Source: Asterella californica (lineage: Eukaryota; Streptophyta; Marchantiopsida; Marchantiales; Aytoniaceae). From it: a stretch of DNA of 64,000 nucleotides. Within the stretch, counting starts at the first letter, position 1, and each line of letters begins with the position of its first letter. Made by a program: the position numbers and the translations under genes. The stretch covers positions 2,418,001-2,482,000 of the forward strand of contig JAYKYS010000014.1 in NCBI GenBank assembly GCA_036924285.1, written 5' to 3'. This document shows positions 33,714 to 45,299 of this stretch, piece after piece. Under the pieces are notes generated by a model that was not told the DNA's origin, did not search any database, and saw nothing but the letters and a program-made list of their open reading frames with translations.

Positions 33714-35329
33714 TTACCGGTCCTCGCGGTCCTCCGAATCGTCTTCGCTCTCCTCGACTGCTCCTGAAAGGTCTTCATCTGATCCTGTTGTCTGTTTCGA
33801 ACTTAAGAATTCAGCCAGCTCCACAGTCTCTCCTCTCCTCTTGAACAACTTCACTCGTTTCTCAACAACTGGAAGCCTTAAAGACGTGCCGTCTAACTCT
33901 TGCAAGGAATAAGTAGCATTCTGATTTACCTCTGAGACAAGGTATGGACCAAACCATCTTCTTGAAAACTTTCGAACTGTAGAGTGTTGGTTCTCCAATG
34001 TGCTGTCGTATACCAACACCCAGTCCTCAACCTGTATCAGTTTTGGTCGAAGCCTATGAGTCTTATCAAACCTCTCCTTGTTCCCAAGTCGAGCCGCCTT
34101 CAGCCGTCGCTGCGCTTCAGCGAGATCCTCCTCTCTACATTCTAGCTGTCTGATTCATAGTGAGAGAAGTTGCACACGGTCCACATTGTCCTCCCATGGC
34201 AAGGTAACCCAGGTAGGAAAGTCTTCTTCTGCTGGCATCATCGGTTTCTACCCTAACATTAACTCAACAGGCATGTACCCTGTAGTAAAACAATGAGTTG
34301 TTCTATCTGCCCATAAAGCAAAAGAGAGTAACCTAGGCCACTCTCTATGCTTACCGTCACACGTCTTCACCAAAGCCTGAACTATTGATGGATGTCCTCG
34401 CTCGCTCTTGCCAATCTCCTCTGGATTCATCGCAGTAGTAAGCTTGAGCTTCACACCATATCGAGCAAAAAACTCTTTTGCTTCTATACCACGTAGTTCT
34501 CCTCTATCTGTAGATATGGGTCTTCCTACAGACCCATATCTACAGATAATATCCTCAAGAACAAACTTACATATCCCTTCTGTGGTTTTCGTCCTCAGAG
34601 CTCGTCCTTCTACAAAATTGGAGAGATCCTCACGAGCCAAAATCAAATATCGCATGCCCCATAACCCCAGAGGCATTACCACCAAGTCGAGAACCCACTA
34701 GAAGTGAATGCAAGGCGGATAAGTTGGCACGAGACTGTCCCTATACCGCATCTTTGAGTAGAACTGGCAATGCAAGCAGGAACTGACGTAGTTCACCACA
34801 TCCTTATACAGACCTTTCCACCAATACTTTTCCTTCAACTTGACGTAGGTAGCTCAAATCCCTCGATGTCCGGCCCATAAGGTATCATGGAACTCCTTCA
34901 TTAGTTGCTGCTTAGTTTGCAGATCGTCCACTACTCGTATGAATATCCCATCTCTTCTCTGTGGTCGTCTCCAAAGATACCCATCATGCAGAAGATAGTT
35001 GTAAGCTTGTTTCCTTATCTCTCTGAACTCTACTTTGCTCCACCTCTCTTGCCTCTCCAACAAGCTCAGATAATACCCTATGTCACGAAGTCTACCTGTG
35101 TAAAGCTCCTCTCTAAACATCAACGGCTCCAAGTTTGTAGCCCGTCGATTAACCTGACACTGAGCATCCTTTCTCCTTCTTCCTCAGCTTCTAAAATCAT
35201 GACATCTTCATCCACAAATCGAGCCCTTGACAACATATCTGCGATCATATTCTCCTTTCCTTTTATATGCTTCAACTCTGGATTCAAACTTCTAATATAG
35301 ACAATCCAACGTAACATTGCTATAGACAA
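33714..35329 (-). pseudogene. E7 RNase H end, integrase and C-terminal module
   Basis: Reading down from 35329: KGKENMIADMLSRARF closes RNase H. The frame of 35132-34854 carries the integrase zinc finger start (MKEFHDTLWAGHRGI) and ends at a stop. Downstream, CLHCQ-type residues (about 34765) are followed by the frame of 34685-34248 with VVMPLG, ISTDRGEL (second Asp) and EEIGKSERGH (Glu). The frame of 34019-33714 has VEDWVLVYDSTL-like, RRWFGPYLVSEV and LPVVEKRVKLFKRR, the GPY/F module. A 25 bp exact tandem duplication (35296-35320, 35321-35345) shifts the frame near the start. Several stops make it inactive. Confidence 0.82.
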
Positions 35330-35462
35330 TCCAACGTAACATTGCTATGTCTGGCGTGGTAGAGTTGGATATCATGCCTAGTAGAAGTAGACAATCCGTT
35401 TCTAGGACTATATGAGCACCAATCAGAAACTCACGATCTATCTTCATCGCTGTCATCGCCCC

Positions 35463-36434
35463 TCACAACTCACGCTTCATCTGAGAATAATCTCGTTGCC
35501 TGTCTGTCAAGATCCTAGCTCCAAACCTAGAGGTAAGCCGCATACCATCTGCATCATCTTGACCTATTGCCCAGCCAATCGCCATTGGACTAGTATCTAC
35601 TGTGACAATGACAGGTCTCCCACACCCGTAGTCTACTCTTCTCAGAACAAGTGGAGACTGTAGAGCCTCCTTCAACCTATTCATAGCTTCTCGATAGACT
35701 GAGGTCCATACAAACCTCTTACCCTTCCTCAATAATGCATACAAAGGCTCAGCAACATGAGCATAATGAGGAATGGATAAACGATAAAATACACAAGCAT
35801 CTAGAAAGCGTCAAACCTCCGTGATATTTTTACAGTCTGCCATCCTAGCTATAGCTTCAACCTTCTCGGGGTTTGGTCGCCTTCCAAAAGCACCACACAA
35901 ATGTCCAATCACTTAAATCTCAGACACACCAAACTTAGACTTAGCTCCTAACAGGGTGAGATGTACCTCCTCCAAACGAGTTAAGACACGTTCTACATCC
36001 CTGATATGATCTGCAACAAACCTCCTACATCCATTCGCAAGTACTGCTCCATCCTTATCTTCAACCGCACAACCTTTTATAGGAATATCATCTAGAAACG
36101 GAATGGTAACATCAGGCAGAAACTCCCTTAGTACCTTATGCATCGCATTCTGCATATGAGCCACCGAGTTTGTCGCTCCTTGTGGAAGAGTACACATCCG
36201 CATCAACCCTAGGGGCGTACGCATAGTAGTTAAATCTCTACTCTCCACAGTCAGCTGGAACTGATCATAACCAGAATATAGATCTCCTATCGAATAAATA
36301 GCTCTCCCTGCAAATGCCTCTGCTACCTCTTCAATCACAGGACCCGTCCCAACGTTACGAATGGTTACGTTATTTGCGAGCTGTAGGTCTTGAATAAAAC
36401 GTAAAGCTCCTGACTTCATGGTATAGTGAACCAC
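35463..36434 (-). pseudogene. E7 reverse transcriptase and RNase H
   Basis: RT frame 36434-35913: SGALRFIQDLQ, YSIGDLYSGYDQF, TPLGLMRMCTLPQGATNSV and the active-site box FLDD in PFLDDIPIKG. A stop at 35913 interrupts. The frame of 35744-35463 then has the RNase H start VIVTVDTSPMAIGWAI and the TDRQRDYSQMKRE region, closed by TGA at 35463-35465. The RT wording differs strongly from E3 (which has FIDDFCVYG), so E7 is a distant gypsy lineage. From memory such RTs resemble a group shared by plants and fungi; that needs a search. Confidence 0.85.
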
Positions 36435-36547
36435 CTGCTAGTATATGGCCCCATAGACGGCTCAAGTATCCTCATCTGTACCTTCTCTTTCAACAACTCG
36501 ATGAGCTTAGGCAACAAAGCACGAGGAACTGGGATCGGTTTCAGGTC

Positions 36548-38124
36548 CTAAGGCACATGAGGGATTGTGAATATAACCATAGGCGCTATAACCTTTGGGT
36601 CCACACAACCTATCTCCTCTGCTGAAAAAGAGAATGTTTTACCATGCTTCACTATCATCTGCTCAAACACGGTCTTCTCGACCTCAATCAAGAAATCACC
36701 CCCTCCTATCTGGAGCTCCTTCAATGTCTCCTCAGTAAACTGGTGCTCTACTCGTCTATGATCACGCAATATAGGTTCAGTCCCCACTAACTGTACTTGC
36801 TGCTGGGAGTTAGCAGGTAGTTGAGCTGCTACCGGTCTTACCTTTCTCAATACAGATTTGTACTTTGCATGGACATCTGCTTCTTGAGGGAGTGCACACC
36901 AACAACTTGCCTGTCTCCCTTCATTATTCTGCATCGGATGAGGAAAGAACTGCACGTATGTAGCAATCTCCTCATATATGCGTCGAGAGTGGATAGGGAT
37001 CACCGCCACACTATTTTTCTCCTCCATCAATCTACTCATATTATCTAACCAACCAACAATTGACTGTACAGACCTAAACTCTTCAAACAAGCCAGAAACC
37101 ACTTCGTCTTCAGGTAGAGCTCCTACACTCCACAACTCTGATACCTGTTTCACCATCCATCTTTTTGTATTTTCTCCCATATCTCTAACTCTTGTAAATC
37201 GGCTCCACCCATCTGCTTCAAACATCAGCAATCCAGACTGCCAACTTTGTACACCACACCTGTCTCCAGACCTTTGTACATGTCTTGCTTCCAACTCTGA
37301 CGGGACCTTAACAGTAGGTTCTACACCCCTGTCTTCCCGCTCTATAGGAGTGGACTGCGAAAATCCTTACATCTCTTCGTCTGAGAATCTCTAAGGGTTT
37401 GTCGGTTCTGCTCATGTCTTGAACGAACCGTCAAAAATTGTACTGAGTACTTATCATCGAGACTCCGAACTCTGACATAATGAGACCCATCATTCATCAC
37501 CTTTGTCTCCATTCGAACAGCGGTGATGTATGGTTGGCCCAGTATGACAAGATAGGAGGCAGATGACTGTACAAAGAAATGCTGATCAACCTCTACATCT
37601 CCAATCCTTACTCGCATATTTGGACAGGCTCCGTATAACTCACCCTTTTGGTTATTTGCAGCTCGAAGCACCCAACCATGATTCCTTTCGATTGACCACT
37701 GCCCCTTTTCATACACCTCCTTGAAAATGATGTTGATTTCCGACCCGTGATCCACAAGTGCAGGTACTGATTCAGAAAGTCCTCCAAGCCGAACCTGCGT
37801 CTCTGTTGTCGCTCTTGCCCAGTGCTTCTCGTTGAAATCGCTGTCTGCGCTTGACCTATCCTCTTCAAACTCTTCGTCTTCATTCTCAATAACAGCAGGA
37901 CCAGCAACCCATGCTTCATACTTATCATCTCTGAATCCATCAACACCAATAGCATCTACTGCTCCAACCATCTGACTACTTACTTGTTCGGTCAATACTT
38001 GTCTCTTTCTCTTCATGATGTCTATTATCAACTCATCAAACTCTCTCTTTGCGATACCAAGCACTTCACGAAGAATAAACTCAACTCTAGCATCCAAAAT
38101 GCGTTGCTCTAGAACAACACGCAA
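36548..38124 (-). pseudogene. E7 protease and pol N-terminal region
   Basis: The frame of 38124-37342 holds VPALVDHGSEINII, which fits a retropepsin active site with DHG in place of DTG/DSG, and VILGQPYI, equivalent to the ILG motif. It ends in stops near 37342 and is followed after a frameshift by the frame of 37294-36548, which leads toward RT (ending IPHVP, then TAG). DHGSE may be a lineage feature or a substitution. Confidence 0.7.
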
Positions 38125-38229
38125 GTCTGTTGTTGTTTCGATGTCTGCCGCTAACTTGTAAGCTGGAGCTTTCCCCTTCTCCTGTGCTGTAAACCTCTTT
38201 CTCCGTACTCTATCTGTAGCAGTAGTCTC

Positions 38230-39933
38230 TTATGGCAAATCCTGTACACCTTCCATAGGATCTATTGCAGGTGGTGGAGCTGTAGAGGTAGAAGGTATAT
38301 CCTCTGCAGCAGGAAATCTACCAGCTGGTACAGATGATGATGGTTCCGCTGCTCTCCTCCTCGTAACCCTCCGACGATCACTGTCCTCTGGTACTCCTGC
38401 ATCTAAATCAGAAGTATCTCGTCTTCTTTTGTCTTCGATCATGCCATCTTGTTCCCCACTCGTCTCTAAAAACGCTCGAATAGAAGTTGCATCTACTGGG
38501 TCTCTCCATCCAGTAGCTCTCCTAATACTTTCAGCACCTCTCTTCATCATTTCAATTGAGACCTCAGTAGCCTGCTCAACCATAGTTGGATTAGAGCGCA
38601 CCTCAACCTTCCCAGTATACACATCAGCTTCCGCAGAACCCGCAGTCATCGCTGTAGTATTCGCACCAGTAAGTGCTGGAAGAGAACTCCTCATTCCTCC
38701 TCTCTCAAAATACGTGTTCAGAGGCTGCCTTGTGGCGGTTAAATACAACCTGTTAATCTGGTAGTTGACTACGTCCTCTCGCAAGCAAACCGCCAAGTCT
38801 TGACAGTCTCCTCTGAGATGATCTGGACTGTCGCACCAAATACATCTCCTGGTAAATGTTCCTCCTACAGGTCGAGCATCTGGTGCAACTGGTCGTTGGT
38901 CTCTCCTCAGGTCTGTCATCTCAACCCTCAAATCTCTCAGCTGTTGAGTGAGTTCTTCTATCAAGTTATGTTGATTTCGATTCTCAACAGGTCGCTGCTG
39001 CTGTCTAGGTCCTCTCTGTGCTGGGTTAGGTACTACAGACGCTTGAGCAATCACTTGGGGAACCACTACGGGTGCTTGAGGAATCACAATAGGTGCTTGA
39101 GGTATTGTAGGAGGAGCTACATGAACTTGAGGAGCTACTCTTTGCTCCTCTGATAAGGTTTCTAGCTGTAACACCATCCTACCACGACGTTGCCTAGCAA
39201 GGGTAGATACTGCTTCTTCCACTCTCCTCCAATCAGATGTAACTCCCCTTTCAGTCCCTCGATCAGTCAACAGGAAACAAAGCCTATCTGCTGTGAACTC
39301 ATCCAGAGCCCCCAAGAACAACTCCGTCTTCCTAACATCCAGCGTCAACTTCTCTAGACCAGAAAGCTGAGAGTACCTCTTCTCAGACTCCCGGATTATC
39401 TCATTCAATCTCATGGAACGTCCAGGCTAACGCTCTATCCAATCCATAAGGGTTCTTCTGGTGATTCTTTCAGAGTCCTCTTCTAGAAACTCTTCTCTCA
39501 ATGCACGTTCAAACAAAGTCCACCCACCTAAATGTCTTCTCTGTAAATTTCTCACCTTCTCTCTCAGTTCAGGGACAACAGTCAACTCAAAGCTTAGAAT
39601 TACCTCAACTTCAGGTGCCTTGACCAACTCCATCTCACCCACATACTCCAGCAGGTACCTAGTAACGTCTCTTTCATCAAATCGCCCACATCGACCAACA
39701 ATTGCTTGTAATGCTCTTGTGGACTTCTGCTCAGCTCCTCCAATTGCAGGCTGCTGCTGAATCAAGGCAGCCAACGCCTGAAGAATCTGAGACGTGTCTA
39801 CAGCAGGCTGTGCTGTTGCTGTTGGAACCACCGTAGGCCCTCCTTGAGAGCCAATTCCATCTTGACCAGGAGTCCTTTGAATAGGAGCACCTTGAGCAGC
39901 AGCTACACCTTGTACGGCAGCACTGTGATCCAT
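38230..39933 (-). pseudogene. E7 gag with one in-frame TAG
   Basis: Starts MDHSAAVQGVAAAQG at 39933, with an Ala/Gln/Pro-rich N-terminus. The gag core (RYLLEYVGEMELV, LFERALREEF) follows. A TAG at 39427-39429 sits where the sequence reads DWIER-stop-PGRS, and the same frame runs on to 38230. The C-terminal half is a coiled region (LTQQLRDLRVEMTDLRRD) and a zinc knuckle CIWCDSPDHLRGDC (CX2CX4HX4C). A further stop (TAA, 38230-38232) separates it from the protease frame, which continues in register, so gag-pol was one long frame. Confidence 0.88.
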
Positions 39934-39975
39934 CTTCTCAATTCAATCAATTCTCCAAATCAATCACCCCAATGT

Positions 39976-39993
39976 CTCTCAGTGGAAGCACCA
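39976..39993 (-). other. E7 candidate primer binding site
   Basis: On the minus strand, two bases after the LTR, the sequence reads TGGTGCTTCCACTGAGAG. It starts TGG like a tRNA complement, but I cannot assign the tRNA. Confidence 0.4.
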
Positions 39994-39995
39994 GA

Positions 39996-42130
39996 TGTCG
40001 AGTTGAGAGTCTTTCTTGGGGAGGGCGGACCTCTTGACTGTGACCGATCAGAGAAAAACGACCAGAAAGGAAAATAGGTTGCTGCCGACGATGAAATCTC
40101 AAGCCACAGCCTCTTGTGCCCACCGTTTACAAAAACAAGCACTCCAACACACCTTAGGTACACAGATAGGTCTCTCAAGATCCAAATAATTTTATTTCAG
40201 TGTCGCTGCATCATCAACCTCTTCAACTGTAATGAAAATCTCTCTCTCTTCCTCTCATGCGTGCCTTTCTCTCCCGTCAATCAATTCTCAACCAAAAGTC
40301 TACCAGGTACGTCTCAATCCGAACCTAATAGTGAAATTTGGACCCCTGAATCTTATTCCTCTCTTTGCCCAACTGAAACTCTCAGAAATTTGATCCATCG
40401 TCGATCAAAAGTCCTCTGTAGATTTTCAAACGATCTCTCTCAATAAAACTGCCTCCTGAGAGTAATTTCTCCTCAGAACAGCTTATTAGACAACGTCCAA
40501 GCTTAAAACTCTTGCCCCTCTCCCTACGATGATCTCACAATTCAATCTGTCAGCAATTTGATCTTTCCCCAACCTCTTAGCTTCTCCTGCGTGTCCTCAA
40601 CTCCCAATCCTTAATCCTCTTCCTTTCGCTTCAGCTCTCTCCAAAAAAAGATCCTTTTCAACTCTGTCCTCGATCCAAAGTCGCCGCAAGCATTTAACCT
40701 AAAAGTTAAGGCTCTAGCTTAAGCTGCCCCCCTCCTGTCCTTATAAGCCCAGTCACTTATCAGAAGCAGGACCCTAGCTAAGCTGCCCCCTGCTGTCCTT
40801 ATGCGTACAGAGTTCCGCTCCCACTCTCTAAGAAACATTTCTCAGAAAAATGTCCGCTTCCGCTTCAAGCTTCCGCTTCCGCTGTAATTCTTCCGCTCCA
40901 AGCTTCCGCGGTAATCTTCCGCTTCCGTTGTAGTTTTCCGCTTCCACTGCAATCTTCCGCTTCAAGCTTCCGCGATAATCTTCCGCTTCCGCTGTAATAT
41001 TTCGCTTCAAGCTTCTGCGGTAATCTTTCGCTTCCGCTGTAGTTTTCCGCTTTCGTTGTAATCTTCCGCTTCAAGCTTCCGCGGTAATCTTCCGCTTCCG
41101 CTGTAATCTTCCGCTTCAAGCTTCGGCGGTAATCTTCCGCTTCAATCTTCCGCTTCAAGCTCTCTAAGAAACATTTCTCAGAAAAATGTCCGCTTCCGCT
41201 TCAGTTTTAAGGCCCTTGCTTAAGCTGTTCCCCTGCTATCCTTATGCGTACATAATAATCAGCAAAAGTTTCCCGTGCCCTCGATGCCATCTTGATGCCA
41301 CCCTGAATATACTACAAGCCATCCAATGTAGACCGAAGTCCCAACAATTATGAGGCTGCCCCACAGGGCTTACAGCCCCCCATATGCGCACCAGGTATCT
41401 CCCATAGTATATTCAGGATGGCATGCGGAGGCTTAGGCCAAGAAGCTCATGATTAAGAGAGATACCGGTCTCCCGCCCCTAGATATGCAGGACGTGGTTG
41501 CATATCCAACATAGACTCCCTTCCAAGAGGCCAACATGCCGAAATAAGAACCAGAGGCCAGGAGGGATTGATCCTGAGACCACTTCCCTCCTAGGCAGGC
41601 GCCCTATCACTAGGATGGCTTTTGGTTCCGTTCAAGAAGGTAAAAACTTTTGTACATATGTTTTCCTGAAGGAATTTTCTTGTAAAGTCTTTACTAGCCT
41701 TTCCTACGCTAACTTCTCTATACAACTCCGTTTTTAATGAACAAGGAGTCAAAACTATAGTATTTGTGAACACCTACACGCTCACGTTATCAGATTCTGA
41801 GTTCGAGTCACGAGCTAGAATCGACGGATTTCCCTCTTTCACATATTTCTCAGTCTAAAACCCGTGCTAACTATTACTTAAAATACTTTCTGTCAAGACT
41901 GGAAGCATGAAGTCGCTCTCCTCGTCAAGCTCTGCATTCTGATGCCTTTTGATCTCTTTCAGGGTGATATTTCAGTCTAAGCTAAGGGGCAGCTTGCCAA
42001 GCATAGCCCCAGCTTAGCTCTTGCCTAGCTTGTTAAGCTACAGGGCAGCTTCCTTTACACAATACAGAAAGGAACAAAAAATTCTCTCTACAACTACTTT
42101 TCACTGTACAGACCTATGTATAATACGACA
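39996..42130 (-). repeat. E7 5' LTR (right copy)
   Basis: 2135 bp, nearly the same as 31586-33668. The length difference comes mainly from the minisatellite and small indels around 41360. Confidence 0.95.
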
Positions 42131-42234
42131 GCGTGTTTGTCTCTTTCTTGTCTCTGTTCAGCACACTACATCTCACAGCCAGTAACCTCGCATTTTCTTG
42201 GACATCCTTCACGCAAAATCCGACACGACAACGG

Positions 42235-43115
42235 TTCAAAATGACTAACATCGGTCCAGTCCATCATTGCCTTAGCATAACCGTGACCCATCTTCTAGCA
42301 ATATCAGACTTAGTCAAACTTTGTATTTGACACACAAGCTATTTCAGTTTTGTTTACAGGACTACAAACTTGTAAGCACCCCTCTAGTTACAGATGAGAA
42401 ATTTTCTTCTGACGACTCTCCTGTCTCTGAGGAGGAGAAGAAACTATGTAATAGTTATCTTTACCAAAGTGTAGCTGGCTCTATTAATTGAGTCACAATA
42501 TGCACTCTTCCTGATTTGTCTTATCTCATTAGTGTACTCTCCAAGTTCATGAGTAGTGTTGGACATAGACACATTGCCACTATGAAATGGATTTTTTGTT
42601 ACATCAAGAGAACTTGAATCTATATCTTGAGTATGCACAATCACCTCAGCCCTATTCTCTGTTCGGTTACTCTGATGTTGACTGAGGAGGACATACAAAG
42701 ACAAGACGTTCTACATCAGATCATTGTCTCATCTATTATGGAGAAACCATCAGTTGGTCCTAATCAGCTAAGAGATAGAAGTCAGTAGCCCTGTCAAGCA
42801 CAGAGGCATAGTATGTGGCTCTTAGTACGAGCTGTTCAGAAACAATTTGATTACGTTAGTTCCTGACCGACATCGGATTGCATGACAAGGAGCCCACTGT
42901 GACATATTGTGACAACCAAAGTGCGATGGCTCTTGTCGACATTAGCAAGTTCCAGGACTGTACGAAATATATCGACAACCGATATCATTTTATTAAAGAT
43001 CATGTCATTGGAAAAGTTATAGAAGTTCGTTATTGTCCTATTGAGGACATGGTTGACAAAGAACTTACCCATTCCAAAGTTGGATCATTTGCTACCAAAG
43101 CTAAGAATCTTTTCT
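42235..43115 (+). pseudogene. E5 RT end and RNase H, broken
   Basis: Continues E5 past the nest: TDIGPVHHCLS-like start, then RNase H with the D-E-D region (YCDNQSAMALVD at about 42906). TGA codons at 42489-42491, 42683-42685 and 42848-42850 replace the Trp of INWAA, DADWGG and TIWLR of E2. The C-terminus is shortened by a small deletion near 43050. Confidence 0.88.
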
Positions 43116-43156
43116 AGCTGATAATGTTTTTTATCTGAACTGTTATTGAGTGAGAG

Positions 43157-43414
43157 CGTTAGAATACAGTACAGTATAAATACACTTTACAATAACTTGT
43201 TCAAGTTATTAGGTGGTGACTTTTCATAAGGTCACCAAGTCCAAGATCCAAGACTATATTATTCAAGCCCAATGTCATTGTACATTATTAAGTAATTCAT
43301 TTGCTTGGTTCAGCCTACACTCTCTCCAGGAGCTCTCTCTCACACTCGCTCTGTCCTTATGCCATGACTTAGAGTTTTACCTTAGCCTATTCTACCAGTA
43401 GTTAATTTCCAACA
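43157..43414 (+). repeat. E5 3' LTR
   Basis: 258 bp, aligns over its length with E2's LTR. Its first base pair reads CG instead of TG. It ends TTTCCAACA. Confidence 0.92.
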
Positions 43415-43825
43415 AAGCATAACTAGAAAGAGAACCGATATGACTGCAGTCGTATGTAGGTATACGAATAACAAGTATGCTGACAGGTCCAAATTTCATT
43501 CAAGTACCTAGAGAGCAGGCTAATCATCAACAGATATATCCATATGCAAGCGAAATAGAATACCTGGACTAAGTGTTTAGTACCCTTTGATAGCTATAGA
43601 AAGTCCCACAAACATTCGCAGGTGGATCATAATGGAGCTCTTTCAACGCAACAAAGTAATTTTCACTCGAGCTTCAACACCACACAAGACATTGACTTGT
43701 ATTGAGCTAGCTAACGCCGTTCAACAAACAGTGTCGTCATCGGGCCAATGGACATGCCACAATTCCGTCACCTCGCAAGCACACTCCGACCTCCAGGTAG
43801 GAAGTTTCAAAGACTCGCAGCATTA
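43415..43825. other. No feature recognised
   Basis: Flank of E5. No domain or repeat seen. Confidence 0.3.
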
Positions 43826-43999
43826 TGTTCCACAGCAGTAGAGTGACCAACAGAGAAGATTGTGGTTTCGTGGTAAAGGTAAGTGCAGTGGAGGCGTATG
43901 CGCAGAAGGTGACGGATGCGATCATTCCACCTTGGAAGGCTGTCAAAGAGCTCGGACGAGATGCCTGTGGCACGGTCTGGTTAGCAAAACACATGACCT
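43826..43999 (+). pseudogene. Protein kinase N-lobe exon remnant
   Basis: One frame reads VTDAIIPPWKAVKELGRDACGTVWLAKHMTW. ELGRDACGTVWLA matches the glycine-rich ATP loop (GxGxxGxV) with Asp for the second Gly. The frame ends at a GTAGGT splice donor at 44000. No matching downstream exon (VAIK lysine, HRD, DFG) was seen in the next 1.3 kb, so it is likely an orphan exon of a broken kinase gene. It may come from the family of the minus-strand kinase pseudogene at 15 kb, but the two do not overlap, so that is untested. Confidence 0.5.
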
Positions 44000-44000
44000 G

Positions 44001-45295
44001 GTAGGTATTCTCCTGACTTTGATGATGCAGTGTCCCCGTTTTAACCTGGAGCCTTAACTTGTCTTTGACATGTACTGGTTTCCAGTTTGGAGGAAACTTG
44101 GCGAAGCTTTTTCGTACAGTCTGCCGAAGTACAGCAAACTGTCAATTGCAAGTCATTCATATAGTACGAGTAGTAGGAAACATTGAGAATGCGACTGTGG
44201 ACCGTACGAGAAGGGGTGGAAACTATCTACCTCCTGGTTAGGTCACCACGTTTGAGTATCTTCACGTTGCAGTGCTCACAATAGACTCGCTGCCCATTTG
44301 TCCTAAACGTGTGTTTGCAGAGTAAGAGAATTGAGTCACCCTCACCTGTAGGAACACGCCAGCGCTGCAATAGATTAACAGAAACTGCAGCTTGGGTGTC
44401 AGTTTTGTTAGCAGTAGAATATTGAATATCAAGCTTCTGCTAGCGCTGTTTACTTGTTTTACAACCTTTCCTTCCTGTTGATGTGACCTGCCTGTTAATA
44501 CATGTCACTCTTGTAATCGCTTCGCCTTCCTGGAGTCCATGCTGTCCTATCATGTTTATTTACGCACGTATTTACTCGTTGGTTCCACTCCTCTTGAGAT
44601 GATTAGCTTATAATCTCTTACAGCAAGCTTGCTTGTTACCTTCCGCGTGGTCCTTGAACTAAGCTTACTTTATCAACGAGTTTATAACTGTTCGATGATT
44701 GTTGTACGATTATGTATAGATGGGTAAACAGACATCGCAATGCAGAGCAGCTCGGAGGAAGTTAAAGTCTTTGAGGAAGACTTTCACTTCCTCCGATCCG
44801 ACTTCACAGCAATATGAACTTTAAGCTCATATTGCTTTGAAGTTGCAGCTGCTTTAGTTGAACTCGAGCGCCAGTGATCAAGTTTTCTCTAGCCAGATGT
44901 TCTGAGAGCATGTAACGTCAAGTGTATTGTAGATACTCAGATCGTTCAGTTCAACTGTTCGATGTATATTCAATTTGGTCTAGATATTGCCCGCTCAAGA
45001 TTTCGAGAACGCACGTTACTTAAAAGAATCCGCAAACCTCACCAGTGCAGCTATCAGATGGCTGGCACGGTCAAATTTCCAGAGGCTGGCCTGCAAATCG
45101 TAAAAGTCAGGACGTCACTACTGTCTATAACCATAAACAAACGTCGTTCTTAAATATCACCATTCTCAGTAGTCACTCTCAGTCCGAAGAAGCTGCTCTG
45201 CTGTATGAAGGGACAACTTTGTTTCAGTTACTATCCTTTCTCAGCGAGGAACTGGACCAACTTAACCCGAATGACTCTGTGGTTGGAAATTAAAT
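44001..45295. other. No supported gene
   Basis: Short open frames only. A 15 bp complementary pair near 44760-44830 (CTTCACTTCCTCCGA region) is weak. Exons of the preceding kinase would be expected here but are not recognisable. Confidence 0.3.
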
Positions 45296-45299
45296 GCCT

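Larger units (their letters stand above)
31586..42130 (-). mobile_element. E7: Ty3/gypsy LTR retrotransposon, minus strand, 10.5 kb
   Basis: Both LTRs are present (31586-33668 and 39996-42130), flanked by GCGT on each side (31582-31585 and 42131-42134). Open stretches on the minus strand from right to left give gag, protease, RT, RNase H and integrase, the gypsy order. The LTRs differ by only a few per cent over the stretches I compared, so it is the youngest layer of the nest, but the coding region already has stops. Confidence 0.95.
29666..42230 (+). mobile_element. E6: solo LTR of the E4 family, split by E7
   Basis: Starts TGTCGTGTCG at 29666 and ends CGACACGACA at 42230, flanked by ACGG on both sides (29662-29665, 42231-42234). 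Without E7 and its target duplication it is 2016 bp, matching the 2012 bp of E4. It sits in the E5 reverse transcriptase. The parts present are 29666-31585 and 42131-42230. The 157 bp repeat array is present at about 29735-30220. Confidence 0.92.
26058..43414 (+). mobile_element. E5: 5'-truncated copia element of the E2 family, with nested insertions
   Basis: Homologous to E2 from its leader (26058 matches E2 just after its primer site) to the 3' LTR at 43157-43414. The 5' LTR and primer site are missing. The body is interrupted between 29665 and 42231 by solo LTR E6, which itself contains gypsy element E7. The E2 sequence GCTCACGGTTCAACATG spans the break exactly. E5 is far more mutated than E2 and carries many stops. 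Confidence 0.92.
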
